From Bifidobacterium panos (lineage in GTDB: Bacteria; Actinomycetota; Actinomycetes; Actinomycetales; Bifidobacteriaceae): DNA of 53,783 nucleotides. Location of the stretch: positions 1 through 53,783 of the forward strand of contig NZ_JAAIIJ010000006.1 of the NCBI RefSeq assembly GCF_012932445.1. The letters are read 5' to 3'. Each line of letters begins with the position of its first letter. The first letter of the stretch is position 1. Below, piece by piece: positions 35,796-44,849 of this stretch. A program made the position numbers and the translations under genes. Below the pieces are notes generated by a model, which was not told the origin of the DNA, made no database searches, and was given only the letters and a program-made list of their open reading frames with translations.

Positions 35796-38042
35796 ATGAC
35801 GCGCATTGAACTGTTTCACGGCACTTCGGCCGATGGCAGCACACTGACTGCGGCTTACGCCGAACAGAGCGAAGCGAATGTGGCCTTCGCCCTCGCGTTC
35901 GCCGGTGATACCCTGCCGCGCTTCGTGCATTGGGGGCGTCCGCTCAGTGCCCCGGAAACGGCGCTCGGGCTTTATGATGCCCAGCGCCCGCAACGTGTTT
36001 CCGGCGCGCTCGATGACACCGCCTGGCCGAGCATTCTGCCCACTCAGTCGGAAAGCTGGTCGGGAGCCAGCCGACTGTCAATCCGGCGCAGCGGTGTTGG
36101 CGGTGGTGTCAACGGTGGTGTCGAATTGTTCTGCAGATTCGCCGTCACCGATATCGCCGTTGACGACGATCCAGCCGCTTTGGCCGTCACCGTCACCGCC
36201 GAAGACCATGAGCAGGGCGTGAAACTCATCTGGGTTTGCGAACTCGATGCAAGCGGTCTGCTTCGCCAGCGCGCACGACTTGTCAATACCGGTGCAGACA
36301 TGCTTGAGGTTGGCGGAATCGAGCTCGGTTTCCCTGTTCCGGCAGATGCCAGCGAAATCCTCACCACCACGGGCCATCATCTACGCGAGCGTTCTGCGCA
36401 ACGACAACCGTTCACCCAGGGGCGTTTTGAGAAGGCTTCGATGGTCGGTCGCCCCGACTTTGATGCCACATTGCTGCTGTCTGTGGGCGAGCCGGGTTTC
36501 GGTTTCACCCGTGGCAACGTCTATTCCACCCATGTCGGTTGGAGCGGCAATAGTCTGCTGTCCGCTGAACGTCTGCCATATACGACTGGTGTCATCGGTG
36601 GCGGCGAAGTGCTCTTCGGTGGAGAGGTCAGCTTGGCGCACAACGACGAATACGCCACACCCTGGCTCTATGGCTCCTACGGCGAAGGGCTCAATGAAGT
36701 CGCCTCGCGCTTCCATGCTTATATTCGCAATGTGCATCGTGTTTGGCGTGACCGTCAGGGCATCAAGGCGAAGCCGCGCCCGGTCATCCTCAACACTTGG
36801 GAGGCGGTCTATTTCGACCATGATTACGATACGCTGGTCGCCCTTGCTGACAAAGCGGTCGAGACCGGCGTGGAGCGTTTCGTTGTCGATGACGGCTGGT
36901 TTGGCGCTCGTCGTAACGACAATGCCGGTTTGGGCGATTGGCAGGTTTCCCAAGACGCTTGGCCCGACGGGCCAAAGAGCCTGAAGGCTCTGGCTGATTA
37001 TGTTCATGCCAAGGGTATGGAATTCGGCTTATGGTTCGAGCCTGAGATGATCAATCCCGATTCCGATGTCTACCGCGCTCACCCGGATTGGGTATTGCAA
37101 CCCACACCAAACCGCCTGCCCATGCAAGGGCGTTTTCAGCAGGTGCTCGATTTGAGCAATCCGAGCGCTTACACCTATATCTACACCGCTATGAACAAGT
37201 TGGTTGGCCAGTTGGGTGTGGATTACATCAAGTGGGATCACAACAAATACGTCACCGAAGCCATCTCGCCGCGCACCGGTCGCCCGGCTGTGCATGAACA
37301 GACGCTTGCCGTCTACCGTATGTTCCGTGATTTGAAAGATGCACACCTAGGTTTGGAAATCGAAAGCTGTTCCTCTGGTGGCGGGCGTGTGGATGTCGGC
37401 ATTCTCGAAGTGGCCGACCGCGTCTGGGCTTCTGATTGTGTCGACCCAGTCGAGCGTGCGGATATTCAGCGATACACTTCGCTGCTGGTACCGCCCGAGA
37501 TGATCGGCGAGCATGTGGGTGCCAGTCCGGCGCATTCCACTCATCGTGCCACCACACAGGAGATGCGCATGGCCACGGCTTTCTTCGGGCATCTGGGCAT
37601 CGAATGGAATTTGCTCAAGGAGCCGCAAGCCGACATCGACAAATTGGCCGAATGGGTGGCCGAGTTCAAACGCTATCGTGACGGTTTCGCCATCGGCACA
37701 TGCGTATATTCCGATGCCGCAGATCCGTCGGTGCGTGTGGACGGGATGGTTTCGCCTGACAAGCAACAAGCCGTCTACCGATTCACCCAGCTCACCACCT
37801 CGCAGACCTATCCGGCAGCACCGATTCGCCTACCTGGGCTTGATGCGAACACGGTGTACACGGTGGTGCCGCTGGGTATCAGTCGTGATCTCGAGGGCAT
37901 CGGTAACGGTCAAAGCGAACTGAACTGGTGGAATGCCGACGGCGTGACAATGACGGGTTGCGCGCTTGCCACGTATGGCATCCGCCCGCCCGCGCTTCAT
38001 CCGGCGCAAGCGGTTCTTTTCACAGTTGTTGCGCAAGGTTAA
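35796..38042 (+). CDS. aga: Alpha-galactosidase, GH36
   Basis: A 748-residue glycoside hydrolase that removes alpha-1,6-linked galactose from raffinose, stachyose or melibiose. GH36 marks are VVDDGWFGAR, GLWFEPEMINPDS, YIKWDHNKYV (the Asp is the nucleophile), ESCSSGGGRVD and WASDCVDPVERADIQ, whose first Asp is the acid/base. No signal peptide, so it acts on imported sugar. The start has AAAGGGAAATATC upstream. It leads a locus with a ROK regulator, an ABC importer and a GH13 glucosidase that would complete raffinose or isomalto-oligosaccharide breakdown. Confidence 0.95.
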   Translation: MTRIELFHGTSADGSTLTAAYAEQSEANVAFALAFAGDTLPRFVHWGRPLSAPETALGLYDAQRPQRVSGALDDTAWPSILPTQSESWSGASRLSIRRSGVGGGVNGGVELFCRFAVTDIAVDDDPAALAVTVTAEDHEQGVKLIWVCELDASGLLRQRARLVNTGADMLEVGGIELGFPVPADASEILTTTGHHLRERSAQRQPFTQGRFEKASMVGRPDFDATLLLSVGEPGFGFTRGNVYSTHVGWSGNSLLSAERLPYTTGVIGGGEVLFGGEVSLAHNDEYATPWLYGSYGEGLNEVASRFHAYIRNVHRVWRDRQGIKAKPRPVILNTWEAVYFDHDYDTLVALADKAVETGVERFVVDDGWFGARRNDNAGLGDWQVSQDAWPDGPKSLKALADYVHAKGMEFGLWFEPEMINPDSDVYRAHPDWVLQPTPNRLPMQGRFQQVLDLSNPSAYTYIYTAMNKLVGQLGVDYIKWDHNKYVTEAISPRTGRPAVHEQTLAVYRMFRDLKDAHLGLEIESCSSGGGRVDVGILEVADRVWASDCVDPVERADIQRYTSLLVPPEMIGEHVGASPAHSTHRATTQEMRMATAFFGHLGIEWNLLKEPQADIDKLAEWVAEFKRYRDGFAIGTCVYSDAADPSVRVDGMVSPDKQQAVYRFTQLTTSQTYPAAPIRLPGLDANTVYTVVPLGISRDLEGIGNGQSELNWWNADGVTMTGCALATYGIRPPALHPAQAVLFTVVAQG

Positions 38043-38083
38043 ATGGCCGCAACGTTGAATGGCCGTAGCATAGAGGTGAATGT

Positions 38084-39277
38084 CTAGCCGATATATTGCG
38101 CAATTGCGCGAGCCGCCGCAGCCTCTGCCCAGTGTGACCACTGAAAATCGAGAATCTCGAATTCGACCGGCGCAACTCGGCTGTGGCGGTACCATTCAAT
38201 GCCTTTGCGAATGGATTCCACGTTCAACTTGGCAATAAACGACGATTCGCCGCTGATGAGCACCTTCGTCGGCATGGCCAGATTGGCCACAATGGAAATC
38301 AACACGCCAAGACGAAAACAGGTACGGTCGCCGAGGCGGCGTGCGTGCGGCTTGCCTGCCCGCAAATCGGCGGCGAATTCCTCAAAGGTCATCGTATGCC
38401 CCACGATGCTCGAATACTCCTCAGCCAACGAATCCGAAGTGAGGCATTGCGAACAGCCAATATGTCCGGAGACGCAACGCGGCCCTTCTGGGTCGATGAG
38501 CACATGACCCACCATGCCGTAACTTTTGTCAGGATAGTCAATGGCCTCGCTGTTTTCGGACAGCGAATATCCCACACCCGAGCCAATGGTCAGTACAGCA
38601 AAACGCGCGATACCCACCGCATTGCCGAACCAGCTTTCGTGCAAGAGCAGCGAATCCAAATCGTTGAACACCGCACTGTGCAATCCGGTGTGCGTCTCAA
38701 GCAGATCGGCGAAATTGACGCACCCATCCCAATGCAGGAACGGGGCGAAGGTCACGAACCTGCCATCATCCACATGCCCTCCGATGCTGATGGCCAATGA
38801 TGTGGGCGCAGGGTGGCTCTTGCTGATGCAGGATGGCACAACGTTGCTGACCTGCCGCGCCACCTCTTCGGGGTCCGTCGAAGTCAGCGGGACGGTGACG
38901 CATGGGGCGAGTGGACGGCACAACGCATCCACCTGCACCACCGTCACATCGGTGCCGTGAATATTAGCGCCAATGAACGTGCGCTTCTCTGCGCACAGTC
39001 GCAACGCAGTTTGAGGCCGTCCGCGTTTGTCTGAATTTTCCTTCGGTACAAATCCGAATGGCAACTTGCCGCGCTCTTCGGCACTTGACGGCATCTCTTC
39101 GACGGCTCCGGCATGGATGAGATCGCTGGTGATGCGTGACAGCGCCCCCTGCGACAACCCCAGTATCTGCGCCAGTGTGACGCGCGCAATGGGCCCGTAT
39201 TTCGCTATCGCCCGCAACGCCCGATGCGTGTATTCGGAGCCAGGAAACCATTGTGGTGTTGTCGGCTGTTCGGCCAT
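38084..39277 (-). CDS. ROK-family transcriptional regulator
   Basis: A 397-residue repressor. The N-terminal winged helix is about 15-70 (GPIARVTLAQILGLSQGALSR with recognition helix after it). The ROK sugar-binding domain follows. The usual zinc motif CxCGxxGCxE is altered to CVSGHIGCSQC, with the partner His in YGMVGHVLIDPEG. The glycine-rich ATP loop of ROK kinases is degenerate, as expected of a regulator. It is convergent with aga and divergent from the ABC importer genes, so it probably controls both. ATG 39277 follows GAGGAGAGC. Confidence 0.9.
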   Translation of the reverse strand: MAEQPTTPQWFPGSEYTHRALRAIAKYGPIARVTLAQILGLSQGALSRITSDLIHAGAVEEMPSSAEERGKLPFGFVPKENSDKRGRPQTALRLCAEKRTFIGANIHGTDVTVVQVDALCRPLAPCVTVPLTSTDPEEVARQVSNVVPSCISKSHPAPTSLAISIGGHVDDGRFVTFAPFLHWDGCVNFADLLETHTGLHSAVFNDLDSLLLHESWFGNAVGIARFAVLTIGSGVGYSLSENSEAIDYPDKSYGMVGHVLIDPEGPRCVSGHIGCSQCLTSDSLAEEYSSIVGHTMTFEEFAADLRAGKPHARRLGDRTCFRLGVLISIVANLAMPTKVLISGESSFIAKLNVESIRKGIEWYRHSRVAPVEFEILDFQWSHWAEAAAARAIAQYIG

Positions 39278-39333
39278 AAGCTCTCCTCAAACGCAAACGA
39301 ATACAACGCAGACGAAACCCATTTGTTTCTTTA

Positions 39334-39402
39334 GGAATAAAATAGCTCATATTTAGTTGCCGTGTGGGCTGGACACACAGGGGATGGGAATATAAATAGC
39401 TC
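39334..39402 (+). promoter_or_regulatory. Repeated operator-like sites between the ROK and ABC genes
   Basis: GGAATAAAATAGCTC (39334-39348) and GGAATATAAATAGCTC (39387-39402) are direct repeats 53 bases apart. The first continues into a small palindrome (AAATA-N5-TATTT). Between them, GTGTG and CACAC (39362-39366 and 39374-39378) form another inverted repeat. These are candidate ROK operators for both divergent promoters. Confidence 0.5.
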
Positions 39403-39472
39403 TTGCCTAATCTTGGACAAACCGATGTGTGCAGTAATGGAGCTGCGCTCTAGGAGAACGAAGGAGTCGATT

Positions 39473-40777
39473 ATGAGAACAGATTCCCAGACTCACCACC
39501 ACCGCACCGCAGGGCATGGCCTTGCAAGGCGCATGGCTCGCCGCGCGGCGGCTGTTGTCTGTGCGGTGGCGGTCGGATTGGGTGTTGCCGGATGCGGCGC
39601 CAACTCCAATGTGGTGACCTTGGATTTCTTCCAATTCAAATCCGAGGCCGCCGACTGGTTCAAAGAGGCGGCGGCGGAGTTTGAACGTCAAAACCCCAAT
39701 ATTCGCATCAACATCAATAATTCGGCGAATGCCCAAACTGATTTGCGCACACGTTTCGTGAAGAATCGTGTGCCGGATGTCATCACGTTCAACGGCGACA
39801 TCAGCTTCGGTTATTTCGCGGCGTCTGGCGTGTTCTATGATTTCACCGACGAAGACATCGTCGATACGCTCAACTCCGGCATGGTCGAGATTGCCAAGAA
39901 TTTGGTGCAGACCACCGATCAGTCCAAGAAGCGTCTATACGGCCTTCCATTCGCCGGCAACGCTTCCGGCTATATCTACAACAAGGAGCTGTGGCGCAAG
40001 GCCGGTGTCGATCCGCAAAACCCGCCGACCACTTGGAGCGAGTTCATTGCCATGTTGGAGAAATTCCGCGAACAGGGCATCAATCCAGTGGAAGCGACCG
40101 TGGCCGACGCTTGGACCACCCAAGCGCCGCTTGCTTCGCTCGCCGGCACACTGGTCCCGGAAAGCAAATACACCGAGCTCAAAAAGGGCACTGTCTCGTT
40201 CAAGGATATTTGGAGCGCAGTGTGCGAAAAAGAGGTGAAGCTGTTTGAATACGCCGATGGCGACAAAGGCATCACCTATCAGCAGGGCACCCAGAACTTC
40301 GCCAAAGGTGATGCGGCAATCATTCCGCTGGGCACCTACGCCATTCCGCAGATTCTGCTGGTCAATCCCGATATCGAACTCGGTTTTGCACAGATGCCGG
40401 CCACCGATGACGCCGATGAGCAGGTTCTCACCGCCGGCGACGATGTCATGATCACTATGGGCGCGAACACCAAGCATAAGGAGGAAGCGCTCAAGTTCAT
40501 CGAGTTTCTGATGAGCGAAGAGAAGCTCAACGAATACGCTGATGCGCAATCGGCCATCACCCCATTGAAGAACACCCACTTCGGCAACGAGGCGCTGGAA
40601 ACCGTGCGCTCGTTCTTCAAAGAGAACCGCGTGGCCGATTTCTGCGACCACTACATCCCCTCGTCCATCAATATCGGCGGCTATCTGCAGACGATGGTGA
40701 CCAGCGGCGATGTCGACAGGTTCGTCAGTTCGATGCAGACCGAATGGGATAAGGTCCAAGCCAGGACTTTCGAGTGA
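39473..40777 (+). CDS. Sugar ABC transporter solute-binding lipoprotein
   Basis: A 434-residue family-1 extracellular binding protein. The signal sequence has a basic start ([11 protein letters not shown]), a hydrophobic core and the lipobox GVAG-C, so Cys is the lipid anchor at about residue 41. The mature protein has the fold of oligosaccharide-binding proteins (FPxxNGDISF-like region [37 protein letters not shown]). The context, GH36 and GH13 enzymes, points to alpha-1,6-linked galactosides and glucosides such as raffinose and panose. The ATG at 39473 follows AAGGAG; longer frames lack a ribosome binding site. Confidence 0.93.
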   Translation: MRTDSQTHHHRTAGHGLARRMARRAAAVVCAVAVGLGVAGCGANSNVVTLDFFQFKSEAADWFKEAAAEFERQNPNIRININNSANAQTDLRTRFVKNRVPDVITFNGDISFGYFAASGVFYDFTDEDIVDTLNSGMVEIAKNLVQTTDQSKKRLYGLPFAGNASGYIYNKELWRKAGVDPQNPPTTWSEFIAMLEKFREQGINPVEATVADAWTTQAPLASLAGTLVPESKYTELKKGTVSFKDIWSAVCEKEVKLFEYADGDKGITYQQGTQNFAKGDAAIIPLGTYAIPQILLVNPDIELGFAQMPATDDADEQVLTAGDDVMITMGANTKHKEEALKFIEFLMSEEKLNEYADAQSAITPLKNTHFGNEALETVRSFFKENRVADFCDHYIPSSINIGGYLQTMVTSGDVDRFVSSMQTEWDKVQARTFE

Positions 40778-40796
40778 GAGGGAAAGGAGCACCATT

Positions 40797-41711
40797 ATGT
40801 CATCATCTGTGAACGCACACGCGGCCAAGAGGCGCGCATCCGTCTTCTCCAAGCGCAAGGTCGATCCTGCCTACTACTGGATGGTCGTGCCGGCCGCGAT
40901 TCTTTTCGCATGCTTCCTGTATCTGCCGTTCCTGCAAGGCGTGAAGTATTCCTTCACCAACTCGCAGGGTTATGGCACCTACAAATGGGTGGGTTTGAAG
41001 AACTACTTCGCGCTGTTCCAAGACAGCAGAGTGGGTAACGCCTATGTGTTCTCGTTCTTCATTGCCATCCTGATCACTGTGCTCATCAACATAATCGCCA
41101 TGTTCCTGGCCGTTGTGTTGAATGGCAAAATCGCATTCAAGAACGGCTTCAGGGCGATTTTCTTCATTCCCTATACGCTGTCCGTGCTGGTGATCGGCTA
41201 CGTGTTCAAATACATCTTCATGAACCCGATACCGGCCTTGGGCAAGGCTTTGGGCATTGGATGGTTGTCCGAATCGTTGATTACCTCCGAGCAATATTCA
41301 TGGGTGCCGATTGTCTTCCTTGCCGTGTGGCAGGGCGTCGCCTATTCGGTGCTCATCTACTTGGCCGGTCTGCAGACCATCGACGATGAGATTTACGAGG
41401 CCGCCGCCATCGACGGCGTGAACGCTTGGCAAAAGTTCTGGAAGATCACGTTCCCCCTGATTGGCCCGTTCTTCACCATCAATCTCGTGTTGAGTATGAA
41501 GAACGCCCTGGGCACCTTCGACCAGGTGGTGGCTTTGACGGATGGTGGGCCGAATTCCAAGACGGAAACCGTCACCTACCTCATCTGGAAGGGCGGCCTG
41601 ACGGGCGGCGAATACGCTTACCAAACCGCCAACGCCGTGCTGTTCTTCATCGTTCTGGCGATTATCGCGTTCATTCAGCTGAAAATCTCCAGCAGCCAGG
41701 AAAAGATCTGA
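40797..41711 (+). CDS. Sugar ABC transporter permease 1 (MalF-like)
   Basis: A 304-residue inner-membrane permease, six membrane segments. The cytoplasmic EAA loop that contacts the ATPase reads EIYEAAAIDGVNAWQKFWKITFPLIGP, of which EAAAIDGVNAWQKF is the diagnostic part. It starts 19 bases after the binding-protein stop, with GAAAGGAGC upstream. No ATPase gene is in this cluster. Confidence 0.94.
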   Translation: MSSSVNAHAAKRRASVFSKRKVDPAYYWMVVPAAILFACFLYLPFLQGVKYSFTNSQGYGTYKWVGLKNYFALFQDSRVGNAYVFSFFIAILITVLINIIAMFLAVVLNGKIAFKNGFRAIFFIPYTLSVLVIGYVFKYIFMNPIPALGKALGIGWLSESLITSEQYSWVPIVFLAVWQGVAYSVLIYLAGLQTIDDEIYEAAAIDGVNAWQKFWKITFPLIGPFFTINLVLSMKNALGTFDQVVALTDGGPNSKTETVTYLIWKGGLTGGEYAYQTANAVLFFIVLAIIAFIQLKISSSQEKI

Positions 41712-41728
41712 ATCGAGGGGAAAGAATC

Positions 41729-42613
41729 ATGAGCACTGCAACATCTTCATCCGTTATTTCCAGTCCCGCTGCCAATTCGGCCAATACCGTCAAGTATCGC
41801 CGCGACCGCAAGATCAATTGGTGGCTCACCGCCGCGGTTGCCGTGATGTCACTGACGGTGCTGGTGCCGCTGTATTTTACGATTGTCACCGCGCTGAAAA
41901 CCCCGGCCGAAGCGGGTACCTTCGCATTGCCGACCAGTTGGCAATGGGGTAATTTCGCCGCCGCCTCAGCCAAGGTCGATTACCCCAAGGCCGCCCTCAA
42001 CTCGGCCATCATCACCGTTGCCGCGGTGGTGGCGACCTTGCTGACCAACACGTTCGTGGCATACGCCGTGGCGAGGAATATGGACAAGAGATTCTTCCGT
42101 TTCCTGTATTACTTCTTCATTGCCGCCATGTTCGTGCCGTTCCCCGTCGTCATGCTGCCGATTGCCAAGCAGATGGGCGCCCTGCATCTGGACAATCAGC
42201 TTGGACTGATCATCCTGTACATGATTTTGGGTCTGGGAACGAACCTGTTCATTGCCACGGGCTTCATCCGTGCGATTCCGGTCTCGCTGGAAGAGGCCGC
42301 TCGCATTGACGGCGCGAGCACATGGCGCATCTTCTGGAAAATCGTGTTCCCGCTGATGTCTCCCATCAATTCGACCATTGCCATCCTCACCTGCCTGTGG
42401 GCATGGAACGACTTCCTGTTGCCGCTCATCGTCCTGACCGACCAGTCGAATCAGACGATTCCGCTCGCGCAGTATGTCTTCAGCTCTCAGTTCGCCACCA
42501 ACTATCCGATGGCGTTCTCCAGCTACCTGATGGCTATGGCTCCGGTCGTCATCGTCTACCTCTTCGCACAGAAGTGGGTGATTGGTGGCGTGATGAGGGG
42601 CGCTGTTAAGTGA
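41729..42613 (+). CDS. Sugar ABC transporter permease 2 (MalG-like)
   Basis: A 294-residue permease with six membrane segments and EAA loop SLEEAARIDGASTWRIFWKI. It pairs with permease 1 to form the channel. The ATG at 41729 follows GAGGGGAAAG, 17 bases after the previous stop. A strong hairpin just downstream (42620-42666) probably separates it from the glucosidase gene. Confidence 0.94.
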   Translation: MSTATSSSVISSPAANSANTVKYRRDRKINWWLTAAVAVMSLTVLVPLYFTIVTALKTPAEAGTFALPTSWQWGNFAAASAKVDYPKAALNSAIITVAAVVATLLTNTFVAYAVARNMDKRFFRFLYYFFIAAMFVPFPVVMLPIAKQMGALHLDNQLGLIILYMILGLGTNLFIATGFIRAIPVSLEEAARIDGASTWRIFWKIVFPLMSPINSTIAILTCLWAWNDFLLPLIVLTDQSNQTIPLAQYVFSSQFATNYPMAFSSYLMAMAPVVIVYLFAQKWVIGGVMRGAVK

Positions 42614-42619
42614 ACATTC

Positions 42620-42666
42620 GGCAGACCGTCCCTGTTGGCTCTCAATGCTGCATGGGATGGTCTGCC
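42620..42666 (+). terminator. Hairpin between importer and glucosidase genes
   Basis: A 13-bp stem with one G-T pair (42620-42632 with 42654-42666) begins six bases after the permease stop. It has no U-tract, so it may act as a partial terminator or as an RNA-stabilising end, lowering glucosidase expression relative to the importer or giving it separate control. Confidence 0.65.
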
Positions 42667-42763
42667 TTCAGCAGTTGCCAATGCCGAAGAATAATTCTTG
42701 AGTGGGTATTACTTGCGGCATCGAATACTGTGGTTTATTTCAATGGAAAGGAAGAGGTGGGCC

Positions 42764-44590
42764 ATGACCACCGCACAACGCACTGTACTTGACAATTCCA
42801 TCCGTACCAACGGTGCCACCCCGAATCCGTGGTGGGCGAACGCGGTGGTGTATCAGATTTACCCGCGTTCATTCCAAGACACCAACGCCGACGGCATCGG
42901 CGATCTCAAAGGCATCACCAGCCGTCTCGACTATCTGGCCGACCTCGGTGTGGATGTGCTGTGGCTCTCTCCTGTGTACAAGTCACCTCAGGACGACAAT
43001 GGCTATGATATTGCCGATTATCAGGACATCGACCCGCTCTTCGGCACGCTGGACGACATGGACGAGTTGCTCGCCGAAGCGCACAAGCGGGGTTTGAAAA
43101 TCGTGATGGATTTGGTGGTCAACCACACTTCCGACGAGCACGCTTGGTTCGAGGCGTCGAAAGACAAGAACGACCCGCACGCCGACTGGTATTGGTGGAG
43201 GCCCGCCCGCGAAGGCCACGAGCCGGGCACGCCGGGTGCCGAACCGAACCGGTGGGGTTCCTATTTCGGCGGCTCCGTGTGGGAATACTGCCCTGAGCGC
43301 GGCGAATACTTCCTGCACCAATACTCCAAAAAGCAGCCAGATCTCAACTGGGAGAACCCCGAGGTGCGCAAGGCCGTCTACAAGATGATGAATTGGTGGA
43401 TGGATCGCGGCATCGACGGCTTCCGCATGGACGTGATCACCCAGATTTCCAAAGTGGTTGACGCCGATGGCAGACTTCCGGGCGAACCTGGTTCCACCAT
43501 CGCCGACAACCCGGTTGGCCCCGAGGGCTATTCCAGCCCGTTCCCCTTCTGCTCCGACGGGCCGCGTGTGGACGAGTTTTTGGCGGAAATGCGCCGCGAA
43601 GTGTTCGAGGGGCGCGAGGGTTATATGAACGTGGGCGAGGCGCCTGGCGTCACGCCGCCGCGCAACGAGCACATCACCGACCCGGCCAACGGCGAGCTGG
43701 ACATGCTTTTCCAGTTCAACCATGTGGGCGTCGATCAGGAGCCGACCTCCAAATGGGATGTGGTGCCGTTCAAGGTGGCCAACCTGCGCCGCGAGATGGC
43801 CGAACAGCAGCAAGCCGTGGCGAAAGCTGGCTGGGCCAGCCTGTTTTTCTGCAATCATGACCAGCCGCGTGTCGTCTCGCGCTGGGGCGACGATTCGAGC
43901 GAGCAGACGCGTGTCGCCTCCGCCAAGGCGTTCGCCCTGCTGCTGCACCTGCATCGCGGCACGCCCTACATCTACCAAGGTGAAGAACTCGGCATGACCA
44001 GCGCCCATTTCACCTCCCTGAGCCAATACCGCGACTTGGAGGCGCTCAACGCGTATCGCCAGCGCGTCGAGGAGGCGAAGATCCAATCTTGCGAATCGAT
44101 GATGGCCGCCCTCGCCCTGATAGGCCGTGATAATTCGCGCACCCCAATGCAGTGGGACGCTTCCGCTCGTGCGGGTTTCATGGCTGCTGATGCGCCGGGT
44201 GAGCCGTGGATTGACGTGAATCCGAATCATGCTGAGATCAACGCGGCCGCCGAGGTTGACGATCCCGATTCCGTATATGCCTTTTATAAGCGGTTGATTG
44301 CGTTGCGGCATGACAATCCCGTTGTCGCCGCCGGTGACTGGCGTTTGGTGGACGGCACCGACGAGCGCGTATACGCTTTCACCCGCACGCTCGATGGCAT
44401 CACGCTGCTGGTGATGGTCAATGTTTCCGGCGATTGCGTGCGCATTCCCGCCGAATCCGCCGCCCTGCTCGGTGCGGCTGAAGCGGACGAATCGCACATC
44501 GTCATTGCCACCCAAGGCGCATCCCTGGCCGCCGCTTCGCTGTCCAAGGGCAAGCTCGAAGCTTGGGAAGGCATCGTCATCCAGCTATAG
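42764..44590 (+). CDS. GH13 alpha-glucosidase, probable oligo-1,6-glucosidase
   Basis: A 608-residue cytoplasmic enzyme of the GH13_31 type. Conserved regions are DLVVNHTSDEH, GFRMDVIT (nucleophile Asp), NVGEAPG (acid/base Glu) and FCNHDQPRVVSRWG. The residue after the nucleophile is Val, which in this subfamily goes with alpha-1,6 rather than alpha-1,4 specificity. It would cut isomaltose, panose or the glucose-fructose end of raffinose products. The start at 42764 follows AAGGAAGAGGTGGGCC; a longer frame from 42698 has no ribosome binding site. Confidence 0.93.
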   Translation: MTTAQRTVLDNSIRTNGATPNPWWANAVVYQIYPRSFQDTNADGIGDLKGITSRLDYLADLGVDVLWLSPVYKSPQDDNGYDIADYQDIDPLFGTLDDMDELLAEAHKRGLKIVMDLVVNHTSDEHAWFEASKDKNDPHADWYWWRPAREGHEPGTPGAEPNRWGSYFGGSVWEYCPERGEYFLHQYSKKQPDLNWENPEVRKAVYKMMNWWMDRGIDGFRMDVITQISKVVDADGRLPGEPGSTIADNPVGPEGYSSPFPFCSDGPRVDEFLAEMRREVFEGREGYMNVGEAPGVTPPRNEHITDPANGELDMLFQFNHVGVDQEPTSKWDVVPFKVANLRREMAEQQQAVAKAGWASLFFCNHDQPRVVSRWGDDSSEQTRVASAKAFALLLHLHRGTPYIYQGEELGMTSAHFTSLSQYRDLEALNAYRQRVEEAKIQSCESMMAALALIGRDNSRTPMQWDASARAGFMAADAPGEPWIDVNPNHAEINAAAEVDDPDSVYAFYKRLIALRHDNPVVAAGDWRLVDGTDERVYAFTRTLDGITLLVMVNVSGDCVRIPAESAALLGAAEADESHIVIATQGASLAAASLSKGKLEAWEGIVIQL

Positions 44591-44594
44591 CCAA

Positions 44595-44838
44595 CCTCTG
44601 CGCCCCCAAGATTTCTCGACTGTGCTCACTTGCGTTCGCTTCGCTCGGAATGACAAAACCCTGTGACCACCCGCCCTCACCCCGTCCCTTGTTATTCCGG
44701 GCGAAGCCCGCACCCGTTTCCTGTCATTCCGAGCGAAGTCGAGGAATCTTCGCGCGAAGCGCGACGGCAACGCCCACCTCTGCGCCCTAAGATTTCTCGT
44801 CTGCGCTCACTTGCGTTCGCCCCGCTCGAAATGACAGT
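44595..44838. repeat. Dispersed AGATTTCTCG...GGAATGACA repeats
   Basis: Two direct copies of about 60 bp (44595-44655 and 44777-44836) begin CCTCTGCGCCC and contain AAGATTTCTCG, CTCACTTGCGTTCGC and GAATGACA or AAATGACA. An inverted partial copy (TGTCATTCCGAGCGAAG) lies between at about 44722. The family recurs inverted at 16451-16535. No gene is visible here. Confidence 0.8.
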
Positions 44839-44849
44839 GATGCCAATGG

